Notes: generated by a model from the sequence alone, not told the origin. Shown: positions 40,253-49,517, numbered from the stretch's first letter. The stretch: 64,000 nucleotides of DNA from Ruegeria conchae (GCF_000192475.1 NZ_AEYW01000004.1:158239-222238); one strand, 5' to 3'. Translations and numbers: made by a program.

Positions 40253-41593
40253 ATGGTTCGGGCCCTGGCATTGTCGGCTGCCCTGATCGCAGCATCCCCT
40301 CTTTGGGCCAAAGAGGGGCATGAGGCGGTTACCACTTTCACGCTTGATAACGGCATGGACGTCGTAGTGGTCGAAGACCACCGCGCGCCGGTGGTGCAGC
40401 ATATGGTCTGGTATCGTGCAGGCTCGGCAGACGAACCGATCGGGTCCTCTGGTGTCGCGCATTTTCTGGAACACCTGCTGTTCAAGGCCACCGATACAAT
40501 GGAAGCGGGTGAGTTGTCGGCCACCGTCGCGGCCAACGGGGGAAATGACAACGCATTTACCTCTTATGACTACACTGCCTATTTCCAGCGCGTTGCCGCC
40601 GACCGGTTGGAACTGATGATGCGGATGGAGGCGGACCGGATGCGCAACATCCGCCTGACCGAAAATGACATCGTAACCGAGCGCGACGTCATCCTTGAGG
40701 AACGCAACCAGAGGACCGAGAACAATCCACGCGCGCTGTTTGGCGAACAGATGAACGCAGCGCAGTATCTAAACCACCGCTATGGCGTTCCCATTATCGG
40801 CTGGAAACACGAGATGGAAGAGCTCGACATGGACGATGCCCTGTCCTTCTATCAGACCCATTATGCGCCCAATAACGCCATTCTGGTGGTGACTGGTGAT
40901 GTTGACCCGGACGAGGTCAAATTGCTTGCAGATCAGTATTATGGTGTGATTCCCGCCAATCCAGACCTGCCCGAAAGGATCCGTTCGCAGGAGCCCCCGC
41001 AAACGGCTGAGCGCCGCTTGACCTACAAAGACGCCCGAGTCTCGCAGCCTTATGTGCAACGCAGTTATCTGGCACCCGAACGCGATGCAGGGGCACAGGA
41101 GAAAGCCGCGGCGCTGTTTCTTCTGGCCGAGTTGCTGGGCGGTAGCACCACATCCTATCTGAATGAAAAGCTGCAGTTTGAGCAGCAACTGGTCGTCTAT
41201 ACCGGTGCGTTCTACCGGGGCGTTTCACTGGATGACACAACCTTTGATCTGATTGTTGTTCCGGCCGAAGGTGTCTCGTTGCAGGAGGCCGAGGATGCGA
41301 TGGATCAGGTTGTTTCAGATTTTATCGCCGAAGGCGTAAACGAAGCGGATCTGGAACGTATCAAGATGCAGCTTCGCGCCGCTCAAACCTATGCGCGCGA
41401 CAATGTGGACGGAATCGGAAACCGCTATGGACGCGCGCTGACCAGCGGGCTGACGGTTGAGGATGTGCAGGCCTGGCCAGACATCCTGCAGTCGGCGACA
41501 GCTGATGATATCATCGCGGCGGCACGAGAAGTGATACAGCCTGAAACCTCTGTAACCGGTTGGCTGATGCGTGACGATGAGGTGACACAATGA
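40253..41593 (+). CDS. M16 (insulinase-like) zinc peptidase, catalytic subunit
   Basis: The 446-residue periplasmic protein has a signal peptide (1-19) and the inverted zinc motif His70-Phe-Leu-Glu73-His74, with the distal glutamate in 'ERDVILEERNQR'. It pairs with the next gene, which lacks the zinc motif; such pairs form a two-subunit peptidase. Its stop overlaps the next start (ATGA, 41590-41593). Substrates are probably peptides exported to the periplasm. Confidence 0.92.
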   Translation: MVRALALSAALIAASPLWAKEGHEAVTTFTLDNGMDVVVVEDHRAPVVQHMVWYRAGSADEPIGSSGVAHFLEHLLFKATDTMEAGELSATVAANGGNDNAFTSYDYTAYFQRVAADRLELMMRMEADRMRNIRLTENDIVTERDVILEERNQRTENNPRALFGEQMNAAQYLNHRYGVPIIGWKHEMEELDMDDALSFYQTHYAPNNAILVVTGDVDPDEVKLLADQYYGVIPANPDLPERIRSQEPPQTAERRLTYKDARVSQPYVQRSYLAPERDAGAQEKAAALFLLAELLGGSTTSYLNEKLQFEQQLVVYTGAFYRGVSLDDTTFDLIVVPAEGVSLQEAEDAMDQVVSDFIAEGVNEADLERIKMQLRAAQTYARDNVDGIGNRYGRALTSGLTVEDVQAWPDILQSATADDIIAAAREVIQPETSVTGWLMRDDEVTQ

Positions 41594-42894
41594 AACGGAT
41601 TCTTGCGACTCTGATCGCTGTTGCTATCGCGCTGCCCGCATGGGCTGAAATCAAAATCCAGGAGGTAACTTCGCCAGGGGGAATCACCGCATGGCTGGTC
41701 GAAGATCACTCAATACCGTTTACCGCGCTTGAGATGCGATTTCGCGGCGGCACTTCCTTGGATGATCCCGATAAACGCGGCGCAGTTTACCTGATGAGCG
41801 GGTTGATCGAGGAAGGCGCGGGCGACATGGATGTCCGGACCTATGCGCGCGAGCTTGAGGCATTGGCGGCCTCATTCAGCTACCGCGCGACGGATGATTC
41901 AGTCTCGATTTCAACCCGCTTCCTGACCGAGAACCGCGATGATGTGGTCAATCTGTTGCGGACTACAATTCACGACCCCCGTTTTGACCAAGATGCCATT
42001 AAACGGGTGCGGGGGCAGGTGCTCTCGGGTCTGAAATCGGACCAAACTGATCCGAACGATATTGCCGGACGCAGTTTTGCAGCAATGGCTTACGGAGATC
42101 ACCCCTACGCGACGGACGGAAAAGGGACGATCGAAAGTGTTTCGGGGCTGACCCGTGACGATATCATTGCGGCCTACCAGAACGTCTTTGCCAAGGATCG
42201 GCTATATGTCGGGGCCGTCGGTGACATCACCGCAGAAGAATTGGGCACATTGTTGGATACGCTGCTGGTGGATTTGCCAGCAACAGGGAAAGCCATCCCG
42301 GATAAGGCCGATGTTAAGATCGATGGCGGCATAAGTGTGGTGGAATTCAACACGCCTCAATCGGTTGCTCTTTTTGGCCAAAAAGGCATTGACCGCGACG
42401 ATCCTGATTTCTTCGCAGCCTTTATCCTGAATCACATATTAGGTGGTGGCGGATTTGAAAGCCGCCTGATGCACGAAGTGCGGGAAAAGCGTGGTCTAAC
42501 CTACGGTGTCTCGACCTTTCTGGTGCCCAAGGATCTGGCCTCAGTTTACCTTGGTTCGGTCTCATCCGCCAATGACCGGATTGCCGACGCGGTTAACGTG
42601 ATCCGCGACGAGTGGGCCCGCGCTGCGTCCGAGGGATTTACCCAAGAGGAACTGGATGATGCCAAGACCTATCTTACAGGTGCATATCCGCTACGGTTCG
42701 ACGGGAATGGTCAGATCGCGGGGATCATGGTGGGGATGCAGATGGAAGACTTGCCCATCGACTATATCGCAACCCGCAATGACAAGGTGAACGCGGTGAC
42801 ACTGGAGGATATAAACCGGGTAGCGGCCGAGTTTTTGGACCCCGAAGGCCTGCATTTCACCGTGGTTGGGAAACCGATCGGTCTGGACGGATAG
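41590..42894 (+). CDS. M16 peptidase-like, non-catalytic partner
   Basis: The 434-residue protein has a signal peptide (1-19). There is no HxxEH: the corresponding region reads 'YLMSGLIEEGAGDMD'. The C-terminal Arg/Tyr pair of M16 partners is present ('FESRLMHEVREKRGLTYGVST'), which contributes the substrate-binding Arg and Tyr. It works with the zinc subunit upstream. Confidence 0.92.
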   Translation: MKRILATLIAVAIALPAWAEIKIQEVTSPGGITAWLVEDHSIPFTALEMRFRGGTSLDDPDKRGAVYLMSGLIEEGAGDMDVRTYARELEALAASFSYRATDDSVSISTRFLTENRDDVVNLLRTTIHDPRFDQDAIKRVRGQVLSGLKSDQTDPNDIAGRSFAAMAYGDHPYATDGKGTIESVSGLTRDDIIAAYQNVFAKDRLYVGAVGDITAEELGTLLDTLLVDLPATGKAIPDKADVKIDGGISVVEFNTPQSVALFGQKGIDRDDPDFFAAFILNHILGGGGFESRLMHEVREKRGLTYGVSTFLVPKDLASVYLGSVSSANDRIADAVNVIRDEWARAASEGFTQEELDDAKTYLTGAYPLRFDGNGQIAGIMVGMQMEDLPIDYIATRNDKVNAVTLEDINRVAAEFLDPEGLHFTVVGKPIGLDG

Positions 42895-43144
42895 CGGCCA
42901 GACGACCTTGCTGCGCGTCATGACGGTGTGATTGTGTTGAGCCAGTCGTGCATAGTGCGCAAACTATAAATCTGCCAAGGATACTAGAAATCCCTTGGCG
43001 CGCAATTTTGTGACTTAAGAGATCATTAAGGAGTCGTGGTCATAATTTGGCCAGAAACATCAAGGATGCTTTCGTTGTCGAGGCGTTTGAGCGGTTAGAT
43101 CAGACCGGTGTCTCGTTCGACAATAGGTAGGGCAGAAAGACGCC
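42895..43144. other. Intergenic region after the M16 pair
   Basis: A 7-bp hairpin GCCAAGG / CCTTGGC (42974-42999, 12-base loop) followed by CGCAATTTT may be a weak terminator. Nothing else is recognised in it. Confidence 0.35.
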
Positions 43145-43309
43145 ATGATAGTTGCGGCATTAGGAATTGGGATACTTGCGGGGCTGCTGACATTTGCGGC
43201 CTCTCTGGCTCTTGGCCAATCCCTGCTCAGCGCATTCATTCTCTATGTTGTGGCCGGTTTGCTGACTACGCTTTTGGTAGCAGCTGGACTGTATGTCAAA
43301 CGCTCCTAG
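43145..43309 (+). CDS. Small two-helix membrane protein, 54 residues
   Basis: The frame ATG at 43145 to TAG at 43307-43309 encodes MIVAALGIGILAGLLTFAAS then LALGQSLLSAFILYVVAGLL then TTLLVAAGLYVKRS: two hydrophobic helices and a basic tail. Codon use (GCG, CTG, GGC) is like that of the neighbours. A weak AGGG lies about 15 bases upstream. No family is recognised; similar small hydrophobic proteins occur in roseobacters but function is unknown. Confidence 0.6.
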   Translation: MIVAALGIGILAGLLTFAASLALGQSLLSAFILYVVAGLLTTLLVAAGLYVKRS

Positions 43310-43374
43310 CCTTATTTGAAACGGTAATCCCGCGGGTCTTTAAATGTTGGCGATGCCAATGTCCTGACAGGTGC

Positions 43375-44187
43375 TCAGTTCTGTTTTGCCTGTGCACGCA
43401 GCATTTGCCCCATCATTTGCCCGAACTTGCCTGACCCGCGCTGATAAAGTGCCCCGTCGACCGCCAGAACCGTGCCACTGATATAGCTCGCCATATCTGA
43501 GCTGAGGAACAGGCAGGCGTTTGCCACGTCCTGCGGCTGGCCCCAACGGGCCAACGGTACGTCTTTGCGTAACGCTTCCCCAGCATCCGGGGTGGGGGCA
43601 AGGCGTTTGGCTCCCTCCGTGCCTTCGATGAAACCGGGCACAACCGAGTTCACACGAATGCCCTCTACACCCCATTCCATCGAAAGGGTCCTGGTGATTT
43701 GATCCACGCCCGCCTTTGCCGCGCAGACATGGGCCTGACCTTCATAAGGTAAGTATGCCTGCGGGGCTGAGATGTTGATGATGCTGGCGCCGGGGCGTTT
43801 GAGGAACGGGTAGGCCCCCTTCATCACGTGGATCGTGCCCATCAGGTCGATATCGATCACAGTTTTGAACGCATTGACTGACATTTCAGCCGCCAGCGCC
43901 GGGAAGTTACCTGCTGCGCCCGAGACCAAAACGTCAAAATCGCCTAATGTATCATGGAACTGTTTCAGTCCCGCCGCTACGGCCTCAGGGTCCCGCACGT
44001 CAAACGCTGCACCGATGGCATCCTGTGCGCCAGCGGCTTTCAGAGCCGCGACCGTATCATCAACCTTTTCCTGCGAACGACTGGCTACAGCCAGTTTGGC
44101 GCCCGAGGCTGCAAAGGCCTCGGCAATGCCGCGATTGATGCCGCTGGTTCCGCCGATGACGATGACGGTTTTTCCTGAAAAATCCAT
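43375..44187 (-). CDS. SDR-family oxidoreductase, 2,4-dienoyl-CoA reductase-like
   Basis: The 270-residue Rossmann protein has the cofactor motif 'GGTSGINRGIA' and 'SGAAGNFPA'. In place of the usual YxxxK it has 'AHVCAAKAG', so the catalytic Tyr is absent. The same spot is also without Tyr in peroxisomal/mitochondrial 2,4-dienoyl-CoA reductases, and 'VVPGFIEGTEGAKRLAP' matches their loop. Together with fadH this hints at unsaturated acyl-CoA metabolism. An alternative is another SDR of unknown substrate. Confidence 0.8.
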   Translation of the reverse strand: MDFSGKTVIVIGGTSGINRGIAEAFAASGAKLAVASRSQEKVDDTVAALKAAGAQDAIGAAFDVRDPEAVAAGLKQFHDTLGDFDVLVSGAAGNFPALAAEMSVNAFKTVIDIDLMGTIHVMKGAYPFLKRPGASIINISAPQAYLPYEGQAHVCAAKAGVDQITRTLSMEWGVEGIRVNSVVPGFIEGTEGAKRLAPTPDAGEALRKDVPLARWGQPQDVANACLFLSSDMASYISGTVLAVDGALYQRGSGKFGQMMGQMLRAQAKQN

Positions 44188-44211
44188 GTAGACCTCGCTT
44201 GGCAGGGAGCC

Positions 44212-46545
44212 CTACTCGCCGTAGGGCACCCAGATGTTTTTCACTTCGGTCGCAGCCTGAAGGAAGCGGCGGGAATGGTCCACGCCCCAATCAAATGCCG
44301 TCGCGTTATTCACCCAGGTCCGTTTCAGGTTCCCGGCCGAGACAACCTCGATCTCTTTCGACAGGTCGGTGGACGAGAACGACCAGACCGCATCGACGTT
44401 CAGATGCGACGCCAGCGGTTTCGCCAATTCCGCATGACTGCCGGTCAGGATGTTGACCACGCCAGCGGGGACGTCCGAAGTTTCGAGGATCTGGTAAAAG
44501 TCTGTTGCCGCCAGTGGATAGGGCTCGGAAGCCACCAGAACTGTCCGGTTGCCCATAGCAATCGCCGGCGCCATCGCAGAAACCAGACCCAGAAGCGGTG
44601 CCTCGTCGGCACACAGAGCACCGATCACGCCAACGGACTCTTTCATCGCAATAGCGACTCCCCGGATCGGAACGCCATGCACCTGACCGTCATACTTGTC
44701 GGCCCAGGCAGCGGCGGCAAACAGACGCTGGATTGAGGCTTCAACCTCTTTCGCGCCGTCCTTTTTGCCGGTCATTGCGTCGATACGCGCGGCGAATTCA
44801 TCGGCACGGGCCGAGAGGTTTTCGCCGATGTAGTACAAGATCTGCGCGCGCAGGTGGCCGGTTGTCTTGGACCAACCCTTGGCACCAGCTGCGGCCTCAA
44901 CCGCGTTCCGGATGTCCTTGCGATTACCAAGCCCCACATGGCCCAGCAGACCGGATTTACCCCAGACGGGCTTTGAATAGCCACCGTCAGGCCGCGCCTG
45001 TTTACCGCCGATATACAATTTGGCGGTGCGGTCGATTGGATCGACCGGAGCACCTTCGCCCATGGTCGCCTCGATCTTCGCCAGCGGTTTACCTTTGCCC
45101 TTGGGCTTTGTGTATGCCGCCAAACCTTCCCAGCCGCCTTCGCGACCAAAGCCGCTTTCGCGCACGCCGCCAAACCCGGCGGCGGCGTCAAACAGGTTGG
45201 TCGCGTTCACCCAGACCACGCCAGCAACCAGCTTGGGCGCGATGTCCAGCGCGAGGTTTACGTTTTCGGTCCATACCGTTGCGGCCAACCCGTAGCGGGT
45301 GTTGTTTGCCAGTTCGACCGCTTCTTCGGGGGTACGGAAGGTGGACGAAACTAGTACCGGTCCAAAGATCTCTTCCTGCATCAGCGGGTCAGAGGTCTCC
45401 AGCCCCGAGATTAGCGTTGGCGGGTAGTAGCAGCCGTTCGCGGGCAAGTCGCAAGCGGCCTGATGAACGCGACCAGCGGTGTTACTTTCAACCATGCCCT
45501 TGATGGTCTGTAGCTGAACAGGATCCACTACAGCGCCCACGTCGATGCACTTGTCCAGCGGGTCTCCGATGCGCAGGGTGTCCATCCGGGCACGTAGCTT
45601 AGCGTGGAAACGATCGGCGATGCCTTCTTGAACCAGAAGGCGCGAGCCTGCGCAGCAGACTTGACCCTGATTGAACCAGATGGCGTCGACGAGCCCTTCG
45701 ATGGCTGAATCGATATCCGCGTCATCAAAGACGACGTAGGCGGACTTACCGCCCAATTCCAAAGTCAGCTCTTTGCCCGACCCTGCGGTCGCCTCGCGGA
45801 TACGTCGGCCCACAACGGTTGAGCCGGTGAAGGCTATCTTGTCCACATCCGCGTTCACGATCATCTCGCCCACCGCACCGTCTCCGGTCACGATATTGAC
45901 CACGCCTTTCGGCAACCCGGCCTGCGAGCAGATATCGGCGAACAGCAGCGCGGTCAGCGAGGTGTACTCGGCCGGCTTCAGAACCACGGTGTTGCCCATT
46001 GCCAGTGCAGGCGCGATTTTCCACGCCAGCATCAACAGCGGGAAGTTCCACGGAATGATCTGGCCGCAAACCCCCAGCGCCTGAGCGTCGGGCAGTTCGA
46101 TTTCCATCAACTGTGCCATGCCCGCATGGTAATAGAAATGCCGCTGCGCCAGCGGGATGTCGATATCGCGCGATTCACGGATCGGCTTACCGTTGTCGAG
46201 GCTTTCGAGCACGGCAAACAGGCGCGAATGCTTCTGTAGCAGGCGTGCAATCGCGTAGAGATAACGTGCGCGCCCCGCACCGCCCAACTTCTCCCAATTG
46301 GGTTGCGCTTTACGTGCGGCAGAAACCGCGGCGTCCACGTCACCCTGTTTCGCTTGCGTCAGCTTGGCCAGAACCTCTCCGGTCGCCGGGTTGCGGCTGT
46401 CAAACCCTTTGCCGGGTTTGGTGAATGTGCCGTCGATATAGTGGCCGAACTTGTCGCCCTGATCGACCAGCCAGGCAAGCGCCTCGGCTGCGCTTTCAGG
46501 GGCAGGGCCGTAGTCCATGGTCTCGAAAATCTCTTTGACTGTCAT
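44212..46545 (-). CDS. Aldehyde dehydrogenase with fused second ALDH-like half
   Basis: The 777-residue protein has a complete ALDH domain (about 35-490): 'IIPWNFPLLMLAWKIAPALAMGN', 'FTGSTVVGRRI', 'LELGGKSAYVVFDDADID', catalytic 'NQGQVCCAGSRLLV'. A second partial ALDH domain (about 510-777) keeps the NAD-binding half but lacks the catalytic cysteine region. It lies 12 bases after deoC and may oxidise acetaldehyde released by DeoC (inference). Confidence 0.85.
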   Translation of the reverse strand: MTVKEIFETMDYGPAPESAAEALAWLVDQGDKFGHYIDGTFTKPGKGFDSRNPATGEVLAKLTQAKQGDVDAAVSAARKAQPNWEKLGGAGRARYLYAIARLLQKHSRLFAVLESLDNGKPIRESRDIDIPLAQRHFYYHAGMAQLMEIELPDAQALGVCGQIIPWNFPLLMLAWKIAPALAMGNTVVLKPAEYTSLTALLFADICSQAGLPKGVVNIVTGDGAVGEMIVNADVDKIAFTGSTVVGRRIREATAGSGKELTLELGGKSAYVVFDDADIDSAIEGLVDAIWFNQGQVCCAGSRLLVQEGIADRFHAKLRARMDTLRIGDPLDKCIDVGAVVDPVQLQTIKGMVESNTAGRVHQAACDLPANGCYYPPTLISGLETSDPLMQEEIFGPVLVSSTFRTPEEAVELANNTRYGLAATVWTENVNLALDIAPKLVAGVVWVNATNLFDAAAGFGGVRESGFGREGGWEGLAAYTKPKGKGKPLAKIEATMGEGAPVDPIDRTAKLYIGGKQARPDGGYSKPVWGKSGLLGHVGLGNRKDIRNAVEAAAGAKGWSKTTGHLRAQILYYIGENLSARADEFAARIDAMTGKKDGAKEVEASIQRLFAAAAWADKYDGQVHGVPIRGVAIAMKESVGVIGALCADEAPLLGLVSAMAPAIAMGNRTVLVASEPYPLAATDFYQILETSDVPAGVVNILTGSHAELAKPLASHLNVDAVWSFSSTDLSKEIEVVSAGNLKRTWVNNATAFDWGVDHSRRFLQAATEVKNIWVPYGE

Positions 46546-46557
46546 TGTTTTTTGTCC

Positions 46558-47556
46558 TCAGCCCATGGAGTGACGGTAACCGGCAGAATAAGCGCCGGTA
46601 ACATAGTGTTCCAACTGCCGCTCAATGTCGCCCAGCAGTGATGAGGCACCAAAGCGGAACAGATCTGGTTCCAACCAGCGGTCACCTAGCTCATCCTTGA
46701 TCAGCGACAGGTAAACCAATGCATCTTTGGCTTTCGAAATACCACCTGCAGGTTTGTACCCAACGCGATAGCCGGTGCGGTCATAGTAGTCGCGAATAGC
46801 GCGAATCATCACCAATGACACAGGCAAGGTGGCGTTGACGCTTTCCTTTCCGGTCGAGGTCTTGATGAAATCCGCCCCGGCCATCATGCAGACCAGCGAG
46901 GCACGCGCGACGTTGCGCAGGCTGCCCAGCTCACCGGTGGCGAGGATGGCTTTGACATGGGCATTGCCGCAGGCGACGCGGAACGCTTTCATCTCATCAT
47001 ACAGGGCCTGCCAGTCGCCGGACAGCACATGACGGCGCGAGATCACGATGTCGATTTCTTCGGCTCCGGCCTTCACGCTTTCTTCGATCTCGGCCACGCG
47101 CAGGTGAAACGGGGATAGGCCAGCCGGAAAACCGGTTGAGACAGCCGCGACCGGTATGCCGGTGCCTTTCAGCGCGTCGACGGCTGTTTCGATCATGTCA
47201 TGGTAGACGCACACCGCTCCGGTTGTGATTGGTTGCATGTCCAGCGCACGCAGAACCGAAGACGCCACTGGTTGCCGTGCCTTGGCGCACAGGCGACGAA
47301 CCCGCCCCACCGTGTCATCGCCCGACAGAGTGGTCAGGTCGATCATCGTGATTGCCTTCAGCAGCCATGCTGCCTGATAGTCCTTTTTCACCGACCGCCG
47401 ACCGGGCAGGGTCGCTGCGCGGCGTTCAATGGCCGAGGTGTTGGCCTGCACGGCCCGCACCCAATCCAGATCCAGGTCCATTCCCGGGTTCCGGGGCTCG
47501 GTCACTTGCGGCAGATGCGGGGTGCGCACGGGGCTTTCTGAGCTCTGCGTTTCCAT
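46558..47556 (-). CDS. deoC: Deoxyribose-phosphate aldolase
   Basis: The 332-residue class I aldolase splits 2-deoxyribose-5-phosphate to acetaldehyde and glyceraldehyde-3-phosphate. The Schiff-base lysine is in 'GADFIKTSTGK', and 'VKAILATGEL' and 'GYKPAGGISK' complete the site. It has an N-terminal extension of about 50 residues relative to the short type. The ATG at 47556 follows AAAAGGACGG; a frame up to 47658 would run through a palindrome at 47587-47603. Confidence 0.92.
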   Translation of the reverse strand: METQSSESPVRTPHLPQVTEPRNPGMDLDLDWVRAVQANTSAIERRAATLPGRRSVKKDYQAAWLLKAITMIDLTTLSGDDTVGRVRRLCAKARQPVASSVLRALDMQPITTGAVCVYHDMIETAVDALKGTGIPVAAVSTGFPAGLSPFHLRVAEIEESVKAGAEEIDIVISRRHVLSGDWQALYDEMKAFRVACGNAHVKAILATGELGSLRNVARASLVCMMAGADFIKTSTGKESVNATLPVSLVMIRAIRDYYDRTGYRVGYKPAGGISKAKDALVYLSLIKDELGDRWLEPDLFRFGASSLLGDIERQLEHYVTGAYSAGYRHSMG

Positions 47557-47586
47557 TTTTCCGTCCTTTTGGAGGTTTGCGCCAAA

Positions 47587-47603
47587 TTCGCATGGGCTGC
47601 GAA
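47587..47603. promoter_or_regulatory. Palindrome in the deoC leader related to Mur half-sites
   Basis: TTCGCA-TGGGC-TGCGAA is a perfect 6-5-6 inverted repeat just upstream of deoC. Its half-sites TGCGAA/TTCGCA are the same as in the two Mur-like boxes, in reverse order. Confidence 0.45.
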
Positions 47604-47670
47604 GAAAAGAAAGGTGTGCCGACCCCTGCAAAGGGTAAAATTTTGACCAAATGGACAAAAAGATGTTTTC

Positions 47671-47718
47671 TTGCGAGTAATTCGCATTTGCATTGACTTA
47701 GTTGCGAATGGTTCGCAT
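47671..47718 (+). promoter_or_regulatory. sitA promoter with two Mur-like boxes
   Basis: Two 17-base copies, TTGCGAGTAATTCGCAT (47671-47687) and TTGCGAATGGTTCGCAT (47702-47718), form a tandem palindrome pair. TTGACT (47693-47698) and CATATT (47716-47721) are 17 bases apart, and the second box fills the spacer. This fits repression by a Fur-family Mn regulator (Mur). Confidence 0.75.
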
Positions 47719-47754
47719 ATTCAGAGGTAACAAGGCACCTGAATGGAGTCGCAA

Positions 47755-48708
47755 ATGATTCGCCGTACCTTTCTTGCAGCATTGGCTTTCGTTGCTGCAT
47801 TACCAGCCGCCGCTTTTGCCGAGGCGCCGTTGAAGGTTGTCGCAACGACCGGCATGATCGCTGATACGGCCCGGCAAATCGGCGGTGATCAGGTTGAAGT
47901 TAAAGGTTTGATGGGCCCAGGTGTTGACCCACACGCTTATCGTCAGACGCGCACAGATATCGTCGCGATGACCCGCGCAGATCTGGTGCTGTGGCACGGC
48001 CTTTATCTGGAAGCGCAGATGGAAGATTTCTTTGATGATCTGGGGCGCAAGCAAACCGTTGTGGCTGTTGCGGAGGGCGTCGACAAAGGCAAATTGCGCG
48101 CTCATGACGACTACGCCGACAAATATGACCCGCATGTCTGGATGAGCCCGGTGCTATGGCGTGATGTTGTGATTGAGGTGCAAGATGCTCTGACTCTAGC
48201 TCGCCCTGAGGCTGCAGAATTATTTGCTGCAAATACTCAAGCGTTTCTGGCCGAGATCGACGCGTTGAGCGCTTATGGCGAACAGATGCTTACTGCAGTT
48301 CCTGAAGACAACCGTATGTTGGTAACTGCCCATGACGCCTTTGGCTATTTCGGTGCTGAATATGGCTATGAAGTGCTGGGTGTTCAGGGCATCTCGACCC
48401 AATCAGAGGCCGGTTTGAACCGCATCGGTGAGTTGGTCGACACACTCGTGAACCGTCAGTTGAAAGCGGTCTTCGTGGAAAGCTCGGTCTCTGACCGGTC
48501 CATGCGTGCTCTGATCGAGGGTGCCGCGGCTGAAGGCCACGAGGTCGGTGTCGGTGGAGAGCTTTACTCGGACGCGATGGGAGAGCTCGGCACATATGAG
48601 GGCACTTATATCGGAATGCTTGATCACAACATCACCGTGATTGCCGGGGCGCTGGGCGCGGATGTGCCGCAGCGTGGCATGAACGGCAACCTGTCGGCGG
48701 GGTTCTGA
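47755..48708 (+). CDS. sitA: Manganese/zinc ABC transporter substrate-binding protein
   Basis: The 317-residue protein has a signal peptide (MIRRTFLAALAFVAALPAAAFA). The metal ligands include His in 'GPGVDPHAYRQTRTD' and 'YDPHVWMSP', plus 'VESSVSDRS' and 'YLGMLDHN'-type acidic residues near the end. GGAG before the ATG at 47755 favours it; an ATG at 47743 would add four residues. It delivers Mn(II) to SitBCD. The signal and Mur-like boxes favour manganese over zinc. Confidence 0.9.
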   Translation: MIRRTFLAALAFVAALPAAAFAEAPLKVVATTGMIADTARQIGGDQVEVKGLMGPGVDPHAYRQTRTDIVAMTRADLVLWHGLYLEAQMEDFFDDLGRKQTVVAVAEGVDKGKLRAHDDYADKYDPHVWMSPVLWRDVVIEVQDALTLARPEAAELFAANTQAFLAEIDALSAYGEQMLTAVPEDNRMLVTAHDAFGYFGAEYGYEVLGVQGISTQSEAGLNRIGELVDTLVNRQLKAVFVESSVSDRSMRALIEGAAAEGHEVGVGGELYSDAMGELGTYEGTYIGMLDHNITVIAGALGADVPQRGMNGNLSAGF

Positions 48709-48711
48709 GCC

Positions 48712-49515
48712 ATGCTGGAACTCGCAACAGTTCAGGGTGTTTCAATTGAAGGGCAGGATATTGATCGCTGCCCGCTCGCCATTCGCGGTCTGACTGTCTC
48801 GTACGGTCAGAAGCCCGCAGTGTTTTCGGTGGATATGACGGTGCAACCCGGCGCGATGACGGCGATCATCGGACCGAATGGGGCTGGCAAGTCCACTTTG
48901 CTCAAGGCCGCGTTGGGGATCGTATCGCCTCTTTCCGGTCAGGTGACGGTGTTTGGCCAGCCGCTCGAAGATCAACGTGCGCGTATCGCCTATGTCCCGC
49001 AGCGCGCCAGTGTGGATTGGGATTTTCCGACACGCGTGATTGACGTGGTTCTGATGGGATTGTCGCGTCAGTTGGGGCTACTGGGTCGTGTTCGCGCACG
49101 TCATATGGCCCGCGCCATGGACTGTTTGAACCGTGTCGGAATGCGAGAATTTGCGGACCGTCAGATTGGTCAGCTTTCCGGTGGTCAGCAACAGAGGGTC
49201 TTTCTTGCGCGTGCATTGGCACAGGATGCAGATCTGTACCTGCTGGACGAGCCCTTTGCGGGCGTGGACGCCGCGACCGAAAAGGCCATTATTGCTGTAC
49301 TGAAATCGCTGAAAGAAGCTGGCAAGACCGTTGTCGTGGTACATCACGACTTGGCAACGGTTGTGGACTATTTTGACCATGTGTTCCTGATCAACACCCG
49401 CAAGGTGGCCGAAGGTTCGGTTGAGCAGGCCTTTACTGCGGAAACGTTGCAAGCCGCTTATGGCGGACGCCTCGCAACGGCACAGATTGATCAGATTTTA
49501 CGCGCGCTGGGATAA
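48712..49515 (+). CDS. sitB: Manganese ABC transporter ATP-binding protein
   Basis: The 267-residue ATPase has Walker A 'GPNGAGKST', signature 'LSGGQQQR', Walker B 'LYLLDEPFAGVD' and switch His in 'VVVVHHDLATV'. It starts 4 bases after sitA and ends 3 before sitC. Confidence 0.95.
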   Translation: MLELATVQGVSIEGQDIDRCPLAIRGLTVSYGQKPAVFSVDMTVQPGAMTAIIGPNGAGKSTLLKAALGIVSPLSGQVTVFGQPLEDQRARIAYVPQRASVDWDFPTRVIDVVLMGLSRQLGLLGRVRARHMARAMDCLNRVGMREFADRQIGQLSGGQQQRVFLARALAQDADLYLLDEPFAGVDAATEKAIIAVLKSLKEAGKTVVVVHHDLATVVDYFDHVFLINTRKVAEGSVEQAFTAETLQAAYGGRLATAQIDQILRALG

Positions 49516-49517
49516 TC

